This document shows, in pieces, positions 22,948 to 33,852 of a DNA stretch of 64,000 bases (position 1 is the first letter of the stretch; every line of letters starts with the position of its first letter). Under the pieces are notes generated by a model. That model was not told the origin of the DNA. It was given only the letters and a program-made list of their open reading frames with translations, and ran no database searches. This DNA comes from Amycolatopsis pittospori (GTDB lineage: Bacteria; Actinomycetota; Actinomycetes; Mycobacteriales; Pseudonocardiaceae): the NCBI RefSeq assembly GCF_013870525.1, contig NZ_JACBXD010000007.1, positions 1 through 64,000 of the forward strand, in the 5' to 3' direction. A program made the translations under genes and the position numbers.

Positions 22948-23696
22948 CCGAACTTCCGCAGCACCGAGACGGGAACGAACCGGAACACCTTCGCCAGCAC
23001 GCTCCACGGCCACGACGGCACGAACGCCTTCGCGTTCTCGGATTCGATCGCCTTGACCAGCGCCTGCGCACCCGCCTCCGCCTTGGTGGCGAGCGGGATC
23101 TTCGAGATGTCCACGTTCATCTCCGACTCGATGAAGCCGGGGAGCAGTTGCGTGACCTTGATCGGCGTCTTCAGCAACTCGATCCGAGTGCCTTCGGTCA
23201 GGGCCGAGACGCCCGCCTTCGAAGCGGCGTACGCGGTCAGGTTGCCAGGGAAGGCGCGAAGAGCGGAGAAGGAGGAGACGACCACCAAGTGGCCCGCCTT
23301 CTGCTTCCGGAAGATGCCGACGGCGGCCTCGATCTGGGCGGCCGCGGCGAGGAAGTTGGTCTGAAGGGTCTGCCGGTTGGCGTCGAACCGGCCGGAGCCG
23401 ATCGGCTGCCCCTTGCCGAGGCCCGCGTTCACGATCACACGGTCGAGGGATCCGAGCTCCTCACGGAACTCCTCGAAGACGGTGAAGACCTGGTCGTGGT
23501 CGTTCACATCCAGCTTCCGGGTGACGACGGTGATCCCGGGATACGCCTTCTTGAGCTCCGCGGCGAGGGCGTCGAGACGGTCGACGCGGCGGGCGGCGAG
23601 GGCGAGATTGCGGCCTCTGGCGGCGTACTGCCGGGCCATTCCCTCGCCGAGTCCGGAGCTCGCACCGGTGATCAGGATGTTCTTCCGCAGGACCAT
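22944..23696 (-). CDS. SDR family NAD(P)-dependent oxidoreductase
   Basis: 250 aa. TGASSGLGEGMARQYAARG cofactor loop, NAG at VIVNAGLGKG, catalytic Ser in VVVSSFSALRAFPG and Tyr/Lys in YAASKAG. The long C terminus (EAGAQALVKAIESENAKAFVPSWPWSVLAKVFRFVPVSVLRKFG) ends in a hydrophobic, basic tail typical of membrane-associated SDRs of lipid metabolism. First gene of the four-gene operon running to 20302, coupled to the kinase by ATGA. Confidence 0.9.
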   Translation of the reverse strand: MVLRKNILITGASSGLGEGMARQYAARGRNLALAARRVDRLDALAAELKKAYPGITVVTRKLDVNDHDQVFTVFEEFREELGSLDRVIVNAGLGKGQPIGSGRFDANRQTLQTNFLAAAAQIEAAVGIFRKQKAGHLVVVSSFSALRAFPGNLTAYAASKAGVSALTEGTRIELLKTPIKVTQLLPGFIESEMNVDISKIPLATKAEAGAQALVKAIESENAKAFVPSWPWSVLAKVFRFVPVSVLRKFG

Positions 23697-23745
23697 GCCT
23701 GGAGCGTACCCGTTGGTAACAACACCGGCGCCCTCCCGACCGGAG

Positions 23746-23798
23746 CCGGACAGGAGACTGCCCCCGACGCCTGGGTACGCCGGGGGCAGCCTGTCTGG
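23746..23798 (-). terminator. Hairpin terminator after the subtilase gene
   Basis: CTGCCCCCG (23758-23766) pairs with CGGGGGCAG (23781-23789), and an outer CCGGACAGG/CCTGTCTGG pairs with one mismatch. It starts 11 bp beyond the protease stop and lies before the SDR operon on the same strand. Confidence 0.7.
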
Positions 23799-23808
23799 AG
23801 GGAGCGGG

Positions 23809-25059
<1,251 letters not shown>

Positions 25060-25247
25060 TGGTTCCCTTCCTGCCGCGCCGTGCGGATCACCCGGGAGGA
25101 TGATCGTTGCTGGAGCCATGCAAACCGCCGCACAGGGTCGCGGGCAATGATTCACAGTTACCAGTACTAGGCCGAAAGGAGTAACGGCGCTCGTCCGGAA
25201 AGTCGTTTTCACCTGGCAGAAGGCGCCCCTGGAGTGTTACCCCAGAC

Positions 25248-25273
25248 TGATAAAGTTATTCGTGTTGTTATCA
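25248..25273. promoter_or_regulatory. AT-rich inverted repeat upstream of the HTH gene
   Basis: TGATAA (25248-25253) and TTATCA (25268-25273) flank a 14-bp AT-rich centre in the gap between the divergent protease (25059) and HTH gene. It is the most AT-rich stretch in this neighbourhood and is likely a promoter with an operator. This also argues that translation of the HTH gene starts downstream of it. Confidence 0.5.
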
Positions 25274-25318
25274 ACCGGGCAGGTCAAGAAACGGCAGGCG
25301 GGGGCGGTCGGACAGCAT

Positions 25319-26308
25319 ATGGTGGCGGGGAGCGCGACGGACCGAGTGAGCACGGACGATGAGGACCAGCCGCGTACCGCGTTCGCCACCGCGTTGCGGT
25401 CGGCGATAGCGACCAGCGGGCTCAGTCTCGACCGCATCCAAGCCCGGCTTCTCGCGCGGGGCGCGTCGGTCAGCGTGACCGCGCTGAGTTACTGGCAGTC
25501 GGGGAAACGACAACCGGAACGGCAGAGTTCGCTGTCCGCCGTCCGGGTGCTGGAGGAGGTACTGGCGGTGCCCGCCGGTTCGCTGCTCAGCCTGCTGCCG
25601 CCGCCGAGGCCGCGCGGGGCGTCGTCACGCCGCAGCCGCGCCACGACCGAACAGCCGCTGACCTTCCCGCTCGAAGCGCTCCAGGCGCTGCTGGAAAAGG
25701 TCGGCGCGCCCAACGCGCTCGAACAACACCATCAGCTGAAGCTGGTCGGCCTGCACGACCTGTGCGAGATCGCCGCGGACGGCGGACAACGCGCGGTGAC
25801 CGCCCGGGCGGTGTTCCAGGCGGGCGCGGACGGACAGGATCGCTGGCTGCTGGTCTACGCGCAAGGTGACCCCGAGGCGGGCCCGCCCGTGTTGAACACG
25901 CTGCGCAACTGCCACGTCGGCCGCGCCGAAGTCGACGACGAGCACGGGCTCACGGTGGCCGAACTGCTCTTCGACCGGCCCATCGACCGCGGTGAGACTC
26001 ACCTGATCGAGTACTCCCTGACGAACCCCGGCCCGCCGTACCCGGAATGCCGGAACACGCACTATCGCGAGTTCCGGCGCCCGGTGCGCGAGTACCTGCT
26101 GGAGATCCGGTTCGACCCGGACACCATTCCGACGAAATGCTGGCAGTACAGCGCACATGGGCCCTCGGCGGGAACAAGTGCCTCGGGCCTGAGTCAGGGC
26201 ACGGCGCCGCTGGACCGCCGGGAGCTGAAGCTCGACCAGAACAACGGCGTCCACGCCGTCGCGCTCGACTTCGGTCCCGGGGTCTTCGGCATCGACTGGG
26301 AGTACTAG
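25319..26308 (+). CDS. Helix-turn-helix (XRE-like) protein with large C-terminal domain
   Basis: About 329 aa from ATG at 25319; GTG at 25346 is an equally fair start, while the 25262 start would overlap a probable promoter. The N-terminal region FATALRSAIATSGLSLDRIQARLLARGASVSVTALSYWQSGKRQPER looks like a lambda-repressor-type HTH that recognises YWQSGKRQPE. The C-terminal 200 residues have no enzyme motif; they look beta-rich with RNCHVGRAEVDDEHG and TIPTKCWQY. Regulators of this shape are common and uncharacterised in actinomycetes. Its stop shares CTAG with the convergent FadD gene. Confidence 0.78.
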   Translation: MVAGSATDRVSTDDEDQPRTAFATALRSAIATSGLSLDRIQARLLARGASVSVTALSYWQSGKRQPERQSSLSAVRVLEEVLAVPAGSLLSLLPPPRPRGASSRRSRATTEQPLTFPLEALQALLEKVGAPNALEQHHQLKLVGLHDLCEIAADGGQRAVTARAVFQAGADGQDRWLLVYAQGDPEAGPPVLNTLRNCHVGRAEVDDEHGLTVAELLFDRPIDRGETHLIEYSLTNPGPPYPECRNTHYREFRRPVREYLLEIRFDPDTIPTKCWQYSAHGPSAGTSASGLSQGTAPLDRRELKLDQNNGVHAVALDFGPGVFGIDWEY

Positions 26309-27939
26309 TGCAGCTTGTTGCGCAGCACCTTCCCGGTCGCGTTGCGCGGTAGTTCGTCGAGGAACTCCACGTCGCGCGGCACCTTGTACCGGGCGAGGTT
26401 GGCCTTGACGTACTCCCGCACCCCGTCGACGTCCAGATCCGACTTCTCGGCCCGCACGACGAACGCCTTCAGTCGTTGCCCGAACTCGGGGTCCTCCACG
26501 CCGATGACGGCCGCCTCGAGCACGTCCTCGCGCTCGACCAGGAGGTTTTCGACCTCGACCGGGAAGACGTTCTCGCCGCCGGAGACGATCATTTCGTCGT
26601 CGCGGCCGTCGATGAACAGCAGGCCGTCTTCGTCGAAATGCCCGACGTCACCGCTGGAGAGGAGACCGTCGATGATCTCCTTGTTCCGCCCGTCGGTGTA
26701 GCCCTGGAAGCTCAGGCCGCTGCCGACGAACACCCGGCCGGTGACGTGCGGCTCGGTGATCTTGCCGCCCTTCTCGTCGTACAGCGCGACCTTGCAGCCG
26801 ACCGGCGCGCGGCCGACCGTGCCCGGCGCCTTCCGCCAGTCCTCGGGCGTCGCGACCGTGGCGACCGCGACCTCGGTGGAGCCGTAGAGGTTGTGCACGA
26901 CGTCGCCGAACGCGGCCGTCGCACGGTTCCCGAGGTCCGGGGAGAGCGCGGACCCGGCGAGGAAGATGATCCGCAACGCCGACGTGTCGTACTTGGCGCG
27001 GACCTCTTCGGGCAGGTCGACGATCCGCTGCAGCATCGTGGGCACGAGCACCAGCGTGGTGCAGCCGTTCTCCGCGACCCCGCGCAGCGTCTCCTCCGGC
27101 GAGAACTTGCGCCGCATGACGACCTTCGAGCCGAGCGCGAAGGACAGGATGAACTGCGAAAGCCCGGTGCCGTGGAACAGCGGCGCGCCCATGTAGGTCG
27201 CCTCACCGGTCCGCAGCGGGATGCGGTCGAGGAACTGCGCCGACGCGAGCGCGGAGGTGTGCGGCCGCGGCGCACCCTTCGGCGTCCCGGTGGTTCCGCT
27301 GGTCAGAAGGATGAAGCCGCCCGGTTTCGCGGGTGCCGGCCACGGGCGGTCGTCGGTGCTGGCCACCAGTTCGGCGACGACCGGGATGTCCTCCTGGCGC
27401 GCGGTGCCCGAATCGACCCACGCGAGGTAGTGGTCGACCTCGCCTTCGACCGCGTCCAGCAGGTCCGTGAACTCCTGGTCGTAGACGAGTGCGGTGACGC
27501 CTTCGCGCTTCGCGACATCCGCGAGCTGCGGTTTGGCGAACCCGGTGTTCATCAGCAGCAGCTTGGCGCCGAGCTTGCCGGAGGCGAGCATCGTCAGCAC
27601 GAGACCGCGGTGGTCACGGCACAGCGCGGCGATCACCGAACCCGGGCCGAGCCCGCGTTCCGCCCAGGCCCTGGCCAGCGCGTTCGACTGGGTGTCGAGC
27701 TGTTTGAAGGTCAGCGGGCCGAGCTCGTCGATGATGCCGGTCGCGGTCGGATCCCGGCGGGCGGCGATCATGGTCGCGCCGGCGAACGGGCCCCACTTCC
27801 GCACCATGACCAGCGAACGCAGACCTTCGTCGACCCGCGGGATCGGGAGCAGGCCCGCCTGGCGCATCACGTCGATGCTGCGCACGGTCTCGGTCACCTT
27901 GCCCGCCACCAAGGTGGCGAGGCCGGTGGGGTTTCTCAT
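26305..27939 (-). CDS. Acyl-CoA synthetase (FadD family)
   Basis: 544 aa from ATG at 27939, preceded by GAGGTG. ATP-grasp loop FILLTSGTTGTPKGAPRPH (about 220-238), motif NLYGSTEVAVATVATP, hinge GDVGHFDEDGLLFIDGRDDEMIVSGGENVFPVEVE, and the C-terminal lysine in RNATGKVLRNKLH. The N terminus RNPTGLATLVAGKVTETVRSIDVMRQAGLL matches the FadD2/FadD12 branch of mycobacteria. Predicted to activate medium or long fatty acids. Monocistronic, convergent with the HTH gene by a 4-bp overlap. Confidence 0.9.
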   Translation of the reverse strand: MRNPTGLATLVAGKVTETVRSIDVMRQAGLLPIPRVDEGLRSLVMVRKWGPFAGATMIAARRDPTATGIIDELGPLTFKQLDTQSNALARAWAERGLGPGSVIAALCRDHRGLVLTMLASGKLGAKLLLMNTGFAKPQLADVAKREGVTALVYDQEFTDLLDAVEGEVDHYLAWVDSGTARQEDIPVVAELVASTDDRPWPAPAKPGGFILLTSGTTGTPKGAPRPHTSALASAQFLDRIPLRTGEATYMGAPLFHGTGLSQFILSFALGSKVVMRRKFSPEETLRGVAENGCTTLVLVPTMLQRIVDLPEEVRAKYDTSALRIIFLAGSALSPDLGNRATAAFGDVVHNLYGSTEVAVATVATPEDWRKAPGTVGRAPVGCKVALYDEKGGKITEPHVTGRVFVGSGLSFQGYTDGRNKEIIDGLLSSGDVGHFDEDGLLFIDGRDDEMIVSGGENVFPVEVENLLVEREDVLEAAVIGVEDPEFGQRLKAFVVRAEKSDLDVDGVREYVKANLARYKVPRDVEFLDELPRNATGKVLRNKLH

Positions 27940-28094
27940 CCGGGCACCTCCGTTGCTGCTGCGGCGAGACGCCATGCCGCCGGCGTTCGCGTACCGGCGG
28001 TATGGGGTTGCTACTCGACAGTAGCCGACCGGTAGCCACGGCGCACTAGCCTGCTGATGACAGAAATGTCGTAGGGAACTAGCACAATGGCAAC

Positions 28095-29795
28095 GTGCAA
28101 GCGATCGCAGGTCAAGAGGAAGATGGCGACTTCGCGATCTCGATTTCCGGGGAACCGCTGCGCAGTGGCCTGAAGCTCACGGAGTTCGTCGACTCGGTGC
28201 GCGTGGTGGAGGCGGAGCACTCGCCGCGCTGGGTGTTCCCGTCGGTCGAGCGGGCGTACCCGGCGTTGATCAAGGCCGGGGTCCGCGTCCGGCGTTGCCA
28301 CGACCTCGCACTGACCGAGGGGCTGCTGCTGGCGCACGAGGGCCGCCCGAAGGAGTCACGGAGCCTGCGCGCGGCACTGGCCAGGGCGAACGGGCAGGAG
28401 GCGCCCGCCGACGAGGCCCCACTGTGGGCCGAGGACGACCAGCCGACCCTGTTCGAGACGCGCGGCCCCCGGTTGCCCGCCGGGGTGACCGTCGTCGAAG
28501 CCGCTCGCCGTGTACTGGCCGAACAGGAGAAGCGGGTCGCCCTCACGGAGCATCCGGAGCGACTTCGGCTGCTCTTCGCGGCGGAGTCGGCGAGCGCGCT
28601 GGCGGCCGCGGAGATGTCCTACGACGGACTGCCGTGGCGCGCCGACCTGCACCTGGAACTGCTCGCCGACCAGCTCGGCCCGCGCGTCCCGGCGGGCCAC
28701 CGGCCGAAACGCCTGGTCGAACTCGCGGCGAAGATCAGCGACGCGTTCGGCGGCCGTCCGGTCAATCCGGACGCCCCGGCCAGCGTCGTGCGGGCGCTGG
28801 GCCGCGAAGGTATCGAGGTCGCTTCGGCCAGGAAGTACCTGCTACGCGACATCGACCACCCCGCCGTCCCGCCGCTGCTGGAGTACAAGGAACTCGCGCG
28901 GCTGCATTCGGCCAACGGCTGGACGTGGCTCGACGAGTGGGTGCACGACGGTCGCTTCCGCCCGCACTACATCGTCGGCGGCGTCGTCTCGGGGCGCTGG
29001 GCCAGCCGTGGTGGCGGCGCACTGCAGATCCCGAAGGTCCTGCGGACCTGCGTCCGCGCCGATCCGGGCTGGAAACTGGTGGTCGCCGACGCCGCTCAAC
29101 TGGAACCGCGGGTGCTGACGGCGCTGTCCGGCGACCGCAAACTGGCCGAGGTCGCCGCGGCCACGGATCTCTACGCGAGCCTCGCGGAGGCGATGTTCTC
29201 CGGGGTCCGCCGCGTGCCGGTGCCCGCGTGGGACGACAGGGACGATCGCGACCGCGCGAAGATCGCGATGCTTTCGGCGATGTACGGTGGCACGTCCGGC
29301 GAGGCCGGGCCACTGCTGGCGTTGCTGCGCAACAGATTCCCGGACGCGGTGTCCTATGTGGAGCGTGCCGCGCAGGCCGGGGAACGCGGCGAGCGCGTCC
29401 GCTCCCGGCTGGGCCGGACCTCACCCGCGCCGTCGGAGGCCTGGCGCGCCCTGACCGGCGGCTTCACCGAGGACGAAGCGGCCGAGACCAAGGCACGGCA
29501 GGCGTCACGCGGCTGGGGCCGGTTCACCCGGAACTTCGTCGTGCAGGCGAGCGCGGCGGATATGACCGCGGTCCTGCTGGCGACCCTGCGCAGCCGGCTC
29601 CCCTCCCCCGCGCACCTGGTGTTCTTCCAGCACGACGAGGTCCTGGTGCACACCCCGGCCGAATTCGCCGACGAGGTATCGCAGTCCATTGTGGACAGTA
29701 TGACGGAGGCGGCGCGGATGCTGTTCGGTGCCGCTTGCCCCGTGCGGTTCCCACTGCACATCGCCGCCGTGGACACCTACGCCGACGCGAAGTGA
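28095..29795 (+). CDS. Family A DNA polymerase with inactive exonuclease-like domain
   Basis: 566 aa from GTG at 28095. The C-terminal polymerase domain keeps all key residues: motif A LVVADAAQLEPRVLTALSGD (catalytic Asp), O-helix DRAKIAMLSAMYGG with Arg, Lys and Tyr at Klenow spacing, and motif C FFQHDEVLVHTP (Asp-Glu). The N-terminal 230 residues align with the position of the 3'-5' exonuclease domain but show no DEDD acidic motif. There is no 5' nuclease. It is much shorter than replicative PolA (about 900 aa), so it is a second, accessory polymerase, possibly for repair. Database names call this group bifunctional exonuclease/polymerase, but the exonuclease half looks dead. Confidence 0.88.
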   Translation: MQAIAGQEEDGDFAISISGEPLRSGLKLTEFVDSVRVVEAEHSPRWVFPSVERAYPALIKAGVRVRRCHDLALTEGLLLAHEGRPKESRSLRAALARANGQEAPADEAPLWAEDDQPTLFETRGPRLPAGVTVVEAARRVLAEQEKRVALTEHPERLRLLFAAESASALAAAEMSYDGLPWRADLHLELLADQLGPRVPAGHRPKRLVELAAKISDAFGGRPVNPDAPASVVRALGREGIEVASARKYLLRDIDHPAVPPLLEYKELARLHSANGWTWLDEWVHDGRFRPHYIVGGVVSGRWASRGGGALQIPKVLRTCVRADPGWKLVVADAAQLEPRVLTALSGDRKLAEVAAATDLYASLAEAMFSGVRRVPVPAWDDRDDRDRAKIAMLSAMYGGTSGEAGPLLALLRNRFPDAVSYVERAAQAGERGERVRSRLGRTSPAPSEAWRALTGGFTEDEAAETKARQASRGWGRFTRNFVVQASAADMTAVLLATLRSRLPSPAHLVFFQHDEVLVHTPAEFADEVSQSIVDSMTEAARMLFGAACPVRFPLHIAAVDTYADAK

Positions 29796-29854
29796 ACGCA
29801 AGTAGAGGACTAATTGCGGAGCAGGTGGTGGCGCGGTACCGAGTGGGTCGGGTT

Positions 29855-29902
29855 GGTCGTGAGTGGCGTTTCGGGTTCTAACCCGAAACGCCACTCACGA
29901 CC
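29855..29902. terminator. Long palindrome at the hrpA end, bidirectional terminator
   Basis: The 23-nt arm 29855-29877 (GGTCGTGAGTGGCG, ending TTCGGGTT) is a perfect reverse complement of 29880-29902, with a CT loop. It contains the hrpA stop codon (29895-29897), and the convergent polymerase gene ends 59 bp before it. Same family as 6038-6060 and 18466-18488. Confidence 0.8.
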
Positions 29903-32900
29903 CGGCCGCGGCGTCGTCCAGGGCCTTGATGACCCGCTTCAGCGAGACCGGATGGGCCGTCCCGAGTGTCTGGGCGAAGAAGCTGACCCGCAGCTCCTCG
30001 ATCATCCACCGGATGTCCCGCAGTGCCGGCGACGAGGTTCCGGGCGGTAGCGCGTCGAGCGCGGTCTTGTACTCGTTGCGAAGCCACGCGATGTCGCCGG
30101 TCCGCTGGATGTCGCGGGTCGGTTCGGTCGGGAGTTTCTCCAGCCGCCGCTCGATCCCGCGCAGGTACCGGACGACGTGCTTCAGCCGATCCTGGCCGGT
30201 CTCGGTGACGAAACCCTTGTGTACCAAGCCGTTCAGCTGCGACCGGATATCCGCGAGCGAATCCGCCGGGCCGCGGGTGTCGGCCAGCCGCGTCTCGACG
30301 TCGTTGGCCGCGCGCAGGATCTTCTCGACGTTCGTCAGGACGTCGAGCACTCCGGCGTTCAGCCCGGCGCGCACCTTCTCCAGCAGGACGGCGAATCCGG
30401 CCTCGTCCCAGCGCGGGCCGCCGTTCTCGGCGACGAGCTGGTCGACGGCGCAGTCGACGCAGTCTTCGAGCAGGGCCGCGACCGAACCGTGCGGGTTGCG
30501 GTTGAGGACGAGTTTCGACGAGTTGCCCAGGTTGCGGGTGATGAACTTCATCGGCGACGGCAGGTTGAGCCGCAGCATCCGCCGCGTACCCGCCCACATC
30601 GACTGTTCCTGCTGGCCGGGCGTGTCCAGCAGCCGCACGGCCACGGTCCCGCCCTCGTCGACGAGCGCCGGATACGCCTTGACGTCGTGCCCGCGCTGTT
30701 TGCTCGCGAACACCTTCGGCAGTTCGCCGAACGCGGGGGTGGTCAGGCCCTCACGCTCGATGCTGTCGGCGGCCTTCGAGATCGTCGCGCGCACCTGGCC
30801 GCTCAAGTCTCGTTTCAGCGCCTCGATGTCCTTGCCCTCGGACACCTTCTTGCCGCGGACGTCCACCACGCGGAACGTCATCTTCAGGTGTTCCGGGACC
30901 GCCGAAAGCTGCCAGGCGTCATCCGGGATCACCACGCCGCGCAGCGCTTCCAGCTCATCGGCGACGGCGTGCAGCAGCGGTCCGTCGGCCGGGCCGACCC
31001 GGGAAAGGACCAGCTTGGCGTGGTCCGGTGCAGGCACGAAGTTGCGCCGGATCGCCTTGGGCAGCGACTTGATCAGCTGCGTCACCAGTTCTTCGCGCAG
31101 GCCGGGGACCTGCCAGTCGAAGCCGTCCGCGGTCACCTGGTTCAGCACCGGCAGCGGGAGGTGCACGGTGACGCCGTCCGCGTCCGCGCCCGGCTCGAAC
31201 TGGTACGTGAGTTTGAAGGTCTGCGTGCCCTGCGTCCAGAAATCGGGGTAGTCGGCCTCGCGCACGCCACCCGCGGTCTCGTTGATGAGCATCGTCTTCT
31301 CGAAGCTCAACAGGTCGGGCTCGGTGTGGCGGGCCTTCTTCCACCAGCTGTCGAAATGCCTCGCGGAGACGACGTCGGCAGGGACACGCTGCTCGTAGAA
31401 CTCGAACAGCGTCTCGTCGTCGACCAGGATGTCGCGGCGGCGCGCCCGGTTCTCCAGGTCCTCGACCTCGTCGAGCAACGCGCGATTCTCGCGGAAGAAG
31501 TGGTGCCGGGTCTCCCAGTCGCCTTCCACCAGCGCGTGCCGGATGAACAGCTCGCGGCTCATCTCCGGGTCGATGCGGCCGTAGTTGACGCGGCGGTCGG
31601 CGACCAACGGGACGCCGTACAGGGTCACCTTCTCCAAGGCCATCACCGCGCCCTGTTTGCGTTCCCAGTGCGGCTCGGAGTAGTTCCGCTTCACCACGTG
31701 CCCGGCGAGCGGCTCGACCCATTCCGGCTCGATGCGCGCGTTGACCCGGCCCCACAGCCGCGAGGTCTCGACGAGCTCGGCCGACATCACGAACCGCGGC
31801 TGCTTCTTGAACAGAGCCGAGCCGGGGAACACCGAGAACCGCGCCCCGCGCGCGCCGAGGTAGTCGCCCTTGGCCGGGTCCTTGAGCCCGACGTGCGACA
31901 GCAGCCCGGCGATCAGCGCCGTGTGCACCCGTTGCGGGTCGGCCGCGTCGCCCGCGTTGAGCGTGATGCCGAGCGGTTTGGCCAGCTGACGCAGCTGACT
32001 GAAGATGTCCTGCCACTCGCGGATGCGCAGGTAGTTCAGGTACTCGTTGCGACACAACCGGCGGAACTGGTTGCTGGACAACGCCTTCTGCTGCTCGCTG
32101 ACGTACTCCCACAGGTTCAGGTACGCCAGGAAGTCGGACGTCTTGTCGGCGAACCGCGCGTGCTGCTCGTCCGCCGCCTGCTGCTTCTCCGCGGGCCGCT
32201 CACGCGGGTCCTGAATGGACAGTGCGGCGGCGATGATCATCACTTCGCGCATGCAGCCGTTGCGCGAGGCCTCCAGCACCATCCGCGCCATCCGCGGGTC
32301 GACCGGGAGCAGCGCCAGTTTGCGGCCGGTCTCGGTGAGCTTCTTGCCGTCCGACATCTCGAAGGCGCCGAGTTCCTGCAGCAACTGGACACCGTCGGTG
32401 ACCTGGCGGCGATCCGGCGGCTCCACGAACGGGAACGCCGCGATGTCGCCGAGGCCGAGCGACGTCATCTGCAGGATGACCGACGCGAGGTTGGTCCGCA
32501 GGATCTCCGGATCGGTGAACTCGGGCCGCGCGTCGAAGTCGTCTTCGGAGTACAGCCGGATACAGATACCGTCGGAGGTTCGTCCGCAGCGGCCCTTGCG
32601 CTGGTTCGCCGACGCCTGCGACACCGGCTCGATCGGCAGCCGCTGGACCTTGGTGCGATGGCTGTAGCGCGAGATCCGCGCGGTGCCGGGGTCGACGACG
32701 TACTTGATACCCGGCACGGTCAGCGACGTCTCGGCGACGTTCGTGGCGAGGACGACGCGGCGCCCGGTATGGCGCTGGAACACGCGATGCTGGTCCGACG
32801 ACGAAAGCCGCGCGTACAGCGGCAGGATCTCGGTGTTCTTGAGGTCCTGTTTGGACAGTGCGTCCGCGGTGTCGCGGATCTCCCGCTCCCCGGAGAGGAA

Positions 32901-33782
32901 CACCAGGATGTCGCCGGGTCCCTCGTACTGCAGTTCGTCGACGGCGTCGCAGATGGCCTGCGTCTGGTCCCGATCCTGGTCGGCGTCCGGGTCGTCGGGG
33001 TCGATGATCGGCCGGTAGCGGACCTCGACCGGATACGTCCGGCCGGAGACCTCGACGATCGGGGCGTCGTCGAAATGCTTGGAGAACCGCTCCGGGTCGA
33101 TCGTCGCCGAGGTGATGATCACCTTGAGGTCGGGACGGCGCGGCAGAAGCTGTTTGACGTAGCCGAGGATGAAGTCGATGTTGAGGCTGCGCTCGTGCGC
33201 CTCGTCGATGATCAGCGTGTCGTACTGCCGCAGCATCCGGTCGGTCTGGATCTCGGCGAGCAGGATGCCGTCGGTCATCAGCTTGACCAGCGTGTCCTGA
33301 CCGGACTGGTCGGTGAACCGGACCTTGTAGCCGACGGCCTCGCCGAGTTCGGTGTTCAGTTCCGAGGCGATGCGGTCGGCGACCGTGCGCGCGGCGAGCC
33401 GTCTCGGCTGCGTGTGCCCGATCTGGCCGCGGATACCGCGTCCGAGTTCGAGGCAGATCTTCGGCAGCTGGGTCGTCTTCCCGGATCCGGTCTCGCCCGC
33501 GACGATCACCACCTGGTGGTCGCGGATGGCGGCGGCGATCTCGTCCTTGCGCCGGCTGACCGGCAGCTCTTCGGGGTACGAGATCTTCGGGACGCCGTCG
33601 CGCCTGCGGGTGACCCGCAGTTCCGCGGCCTCGATGTCGGCCTCGATCTGCGCGGCGACGCTCTCGGCGTTCCGCGCTTTCCGGGCACCGTCGAGCCGGC
33701 GCCGGAGGCGGTGCTCGTCGCGCGACATGAGTTCGGGCAGGCGAGCGCGCAGGGCGCCGAGCGGGGAAGTTGTGGAAGCCAT
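29895..33782 (-). CDS. hrpA: ATP-dependent RNA helicase HrpA
   Basis: 1295 aa from ATG at 33782; a GTG three codons upstream is possible. DEAH-box helicase: Walker A GETGSGKTTQLPK (about 95), motif II DEAHERS, motif III SATIDPERF, and motif VI QRKGRCGRTSDG. The HA2 and OB-fold regions follow, then the long DUF3418 C-terminal domain typical of full-length HrpA. E. coli HrpA resolves stalled and collided ribosomes on mRNA. Monocistronic; the stop codon lies in a palindrome. Confidence 0.96.
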   Translation of the reverse strand: MASTTSPLGALRARLPELMSRDEHRLRRRLDGARKARNAESVAAQIEADIEAAELRVTRRRDGVPKISYPEELPVSRRKDEIAAAIRDHQVVIVAGETGSGKTTQLPKICLELGRGIRGQIGHTQPRRLAARTVADRIASELNTELGEAVGYKVRFTDQSGQDTLVKLMTDGILLAEIQTDRMLRQYDTLIIDEAHERSLNIDFILGYVKQLLPRRPDLKVIITSATIDPERFSKHFDDAPIVEVSGRTYPVEVRYRPIIDPDDPDADQDRDQTQAICDAVDELQYEGPGDILVFLSGEREIRDTADALSKQDLKNTEILPLYARLSSSDQHRVFQRHTGRRVVLATNVAETSLTVPGIKYVVDPGTARISRYSHRTKVQRLPIEPVSQASANQRKGRCGRTSDGICIRLYSEDDFDARPEFTDPEILRTNLASVILQMTSLGLGDIAAFPFVEPPDRRQVTDGVQLLQELGAFEMSDGKKLTETGRKLALLPVDPRMARMVLEASRNGCMREVMIIAAALSIQDPRERPAEKQQAADEQHARFADKTSDFLAYLNLWEYVSEQQKALSSNQFRRLCRNEYLNYLRIREWQDIFSQLRQLAKPLGITLNAGDAADPQRVHTALIAGLLSHVGLKDPAKGDYLGARGARFSVFPGSALFKKQPRFVMSAELVETSRLWGRVNARIEPEWVEPLAGHVVKRNYSEPHWERKQGAVMALEKVTLYGVPLVADRRVNYGRIDPEMSRELFIRHALVEGDWETRHHFFRENRALLDEVEDLENRARRRDILVDDETLFEFYEQRVPADVVSARHFDSWWKKARHTEPDLLSFEKTMLINETAGGVREADYPDFWTQGTQTFKLTYQFEPGADADGVTVHLPLPVLNQVTADGFDWQVPGLREELVTQLIKSLPKAIRRNFVPAPDHAKLVLSRVGPADGPLLHAVADELEALRGVVIPDDAWQLSAVPEHLKMTFRVVDVRGKKVSEGKDIEALKRDLSGQVRATISKAADSIEREGLTTPAFGELPKVFASKQRGHDVKAYPALVDEGGTVAVRLLDTPGQQEQSMWAGTRRMLRLNLPSPMKFITRNLGNSSKLVLNRNPHGSVAALLEDCVDCAVDQLVAENGGPRWDEAGFAVLLEKVRAGLNAGVLDVLTNVEKILRAANDVETRLADTRGPADSLADIRSQLNGLVHKGFVTETGQDRLKHVVRYLRGIERRLEKLPTEPTRDIQRTGDIAWLRNEYKTALDALPPGTSSPALRDIRWMIEELRVSFFAQTLGTAHPVSLKRVIKALDDAAAGS

Positions 33783-33852
33783 GACCGGCACCAGGATAGC
33801 CGTGCGTGACGATCAGGGCTTCCGAATATCCCCCACGTCACCGCCACCCCCC

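Noticed and set aside
30177-33809. Very long plus-strand frame (1210 codons) opposite hrpA
   Set aside because: Shadow of the minus-strand helicase gene caused by high GC codon bias; no domain in the translation, and the helicase motifs on the other strand are unambiguous.
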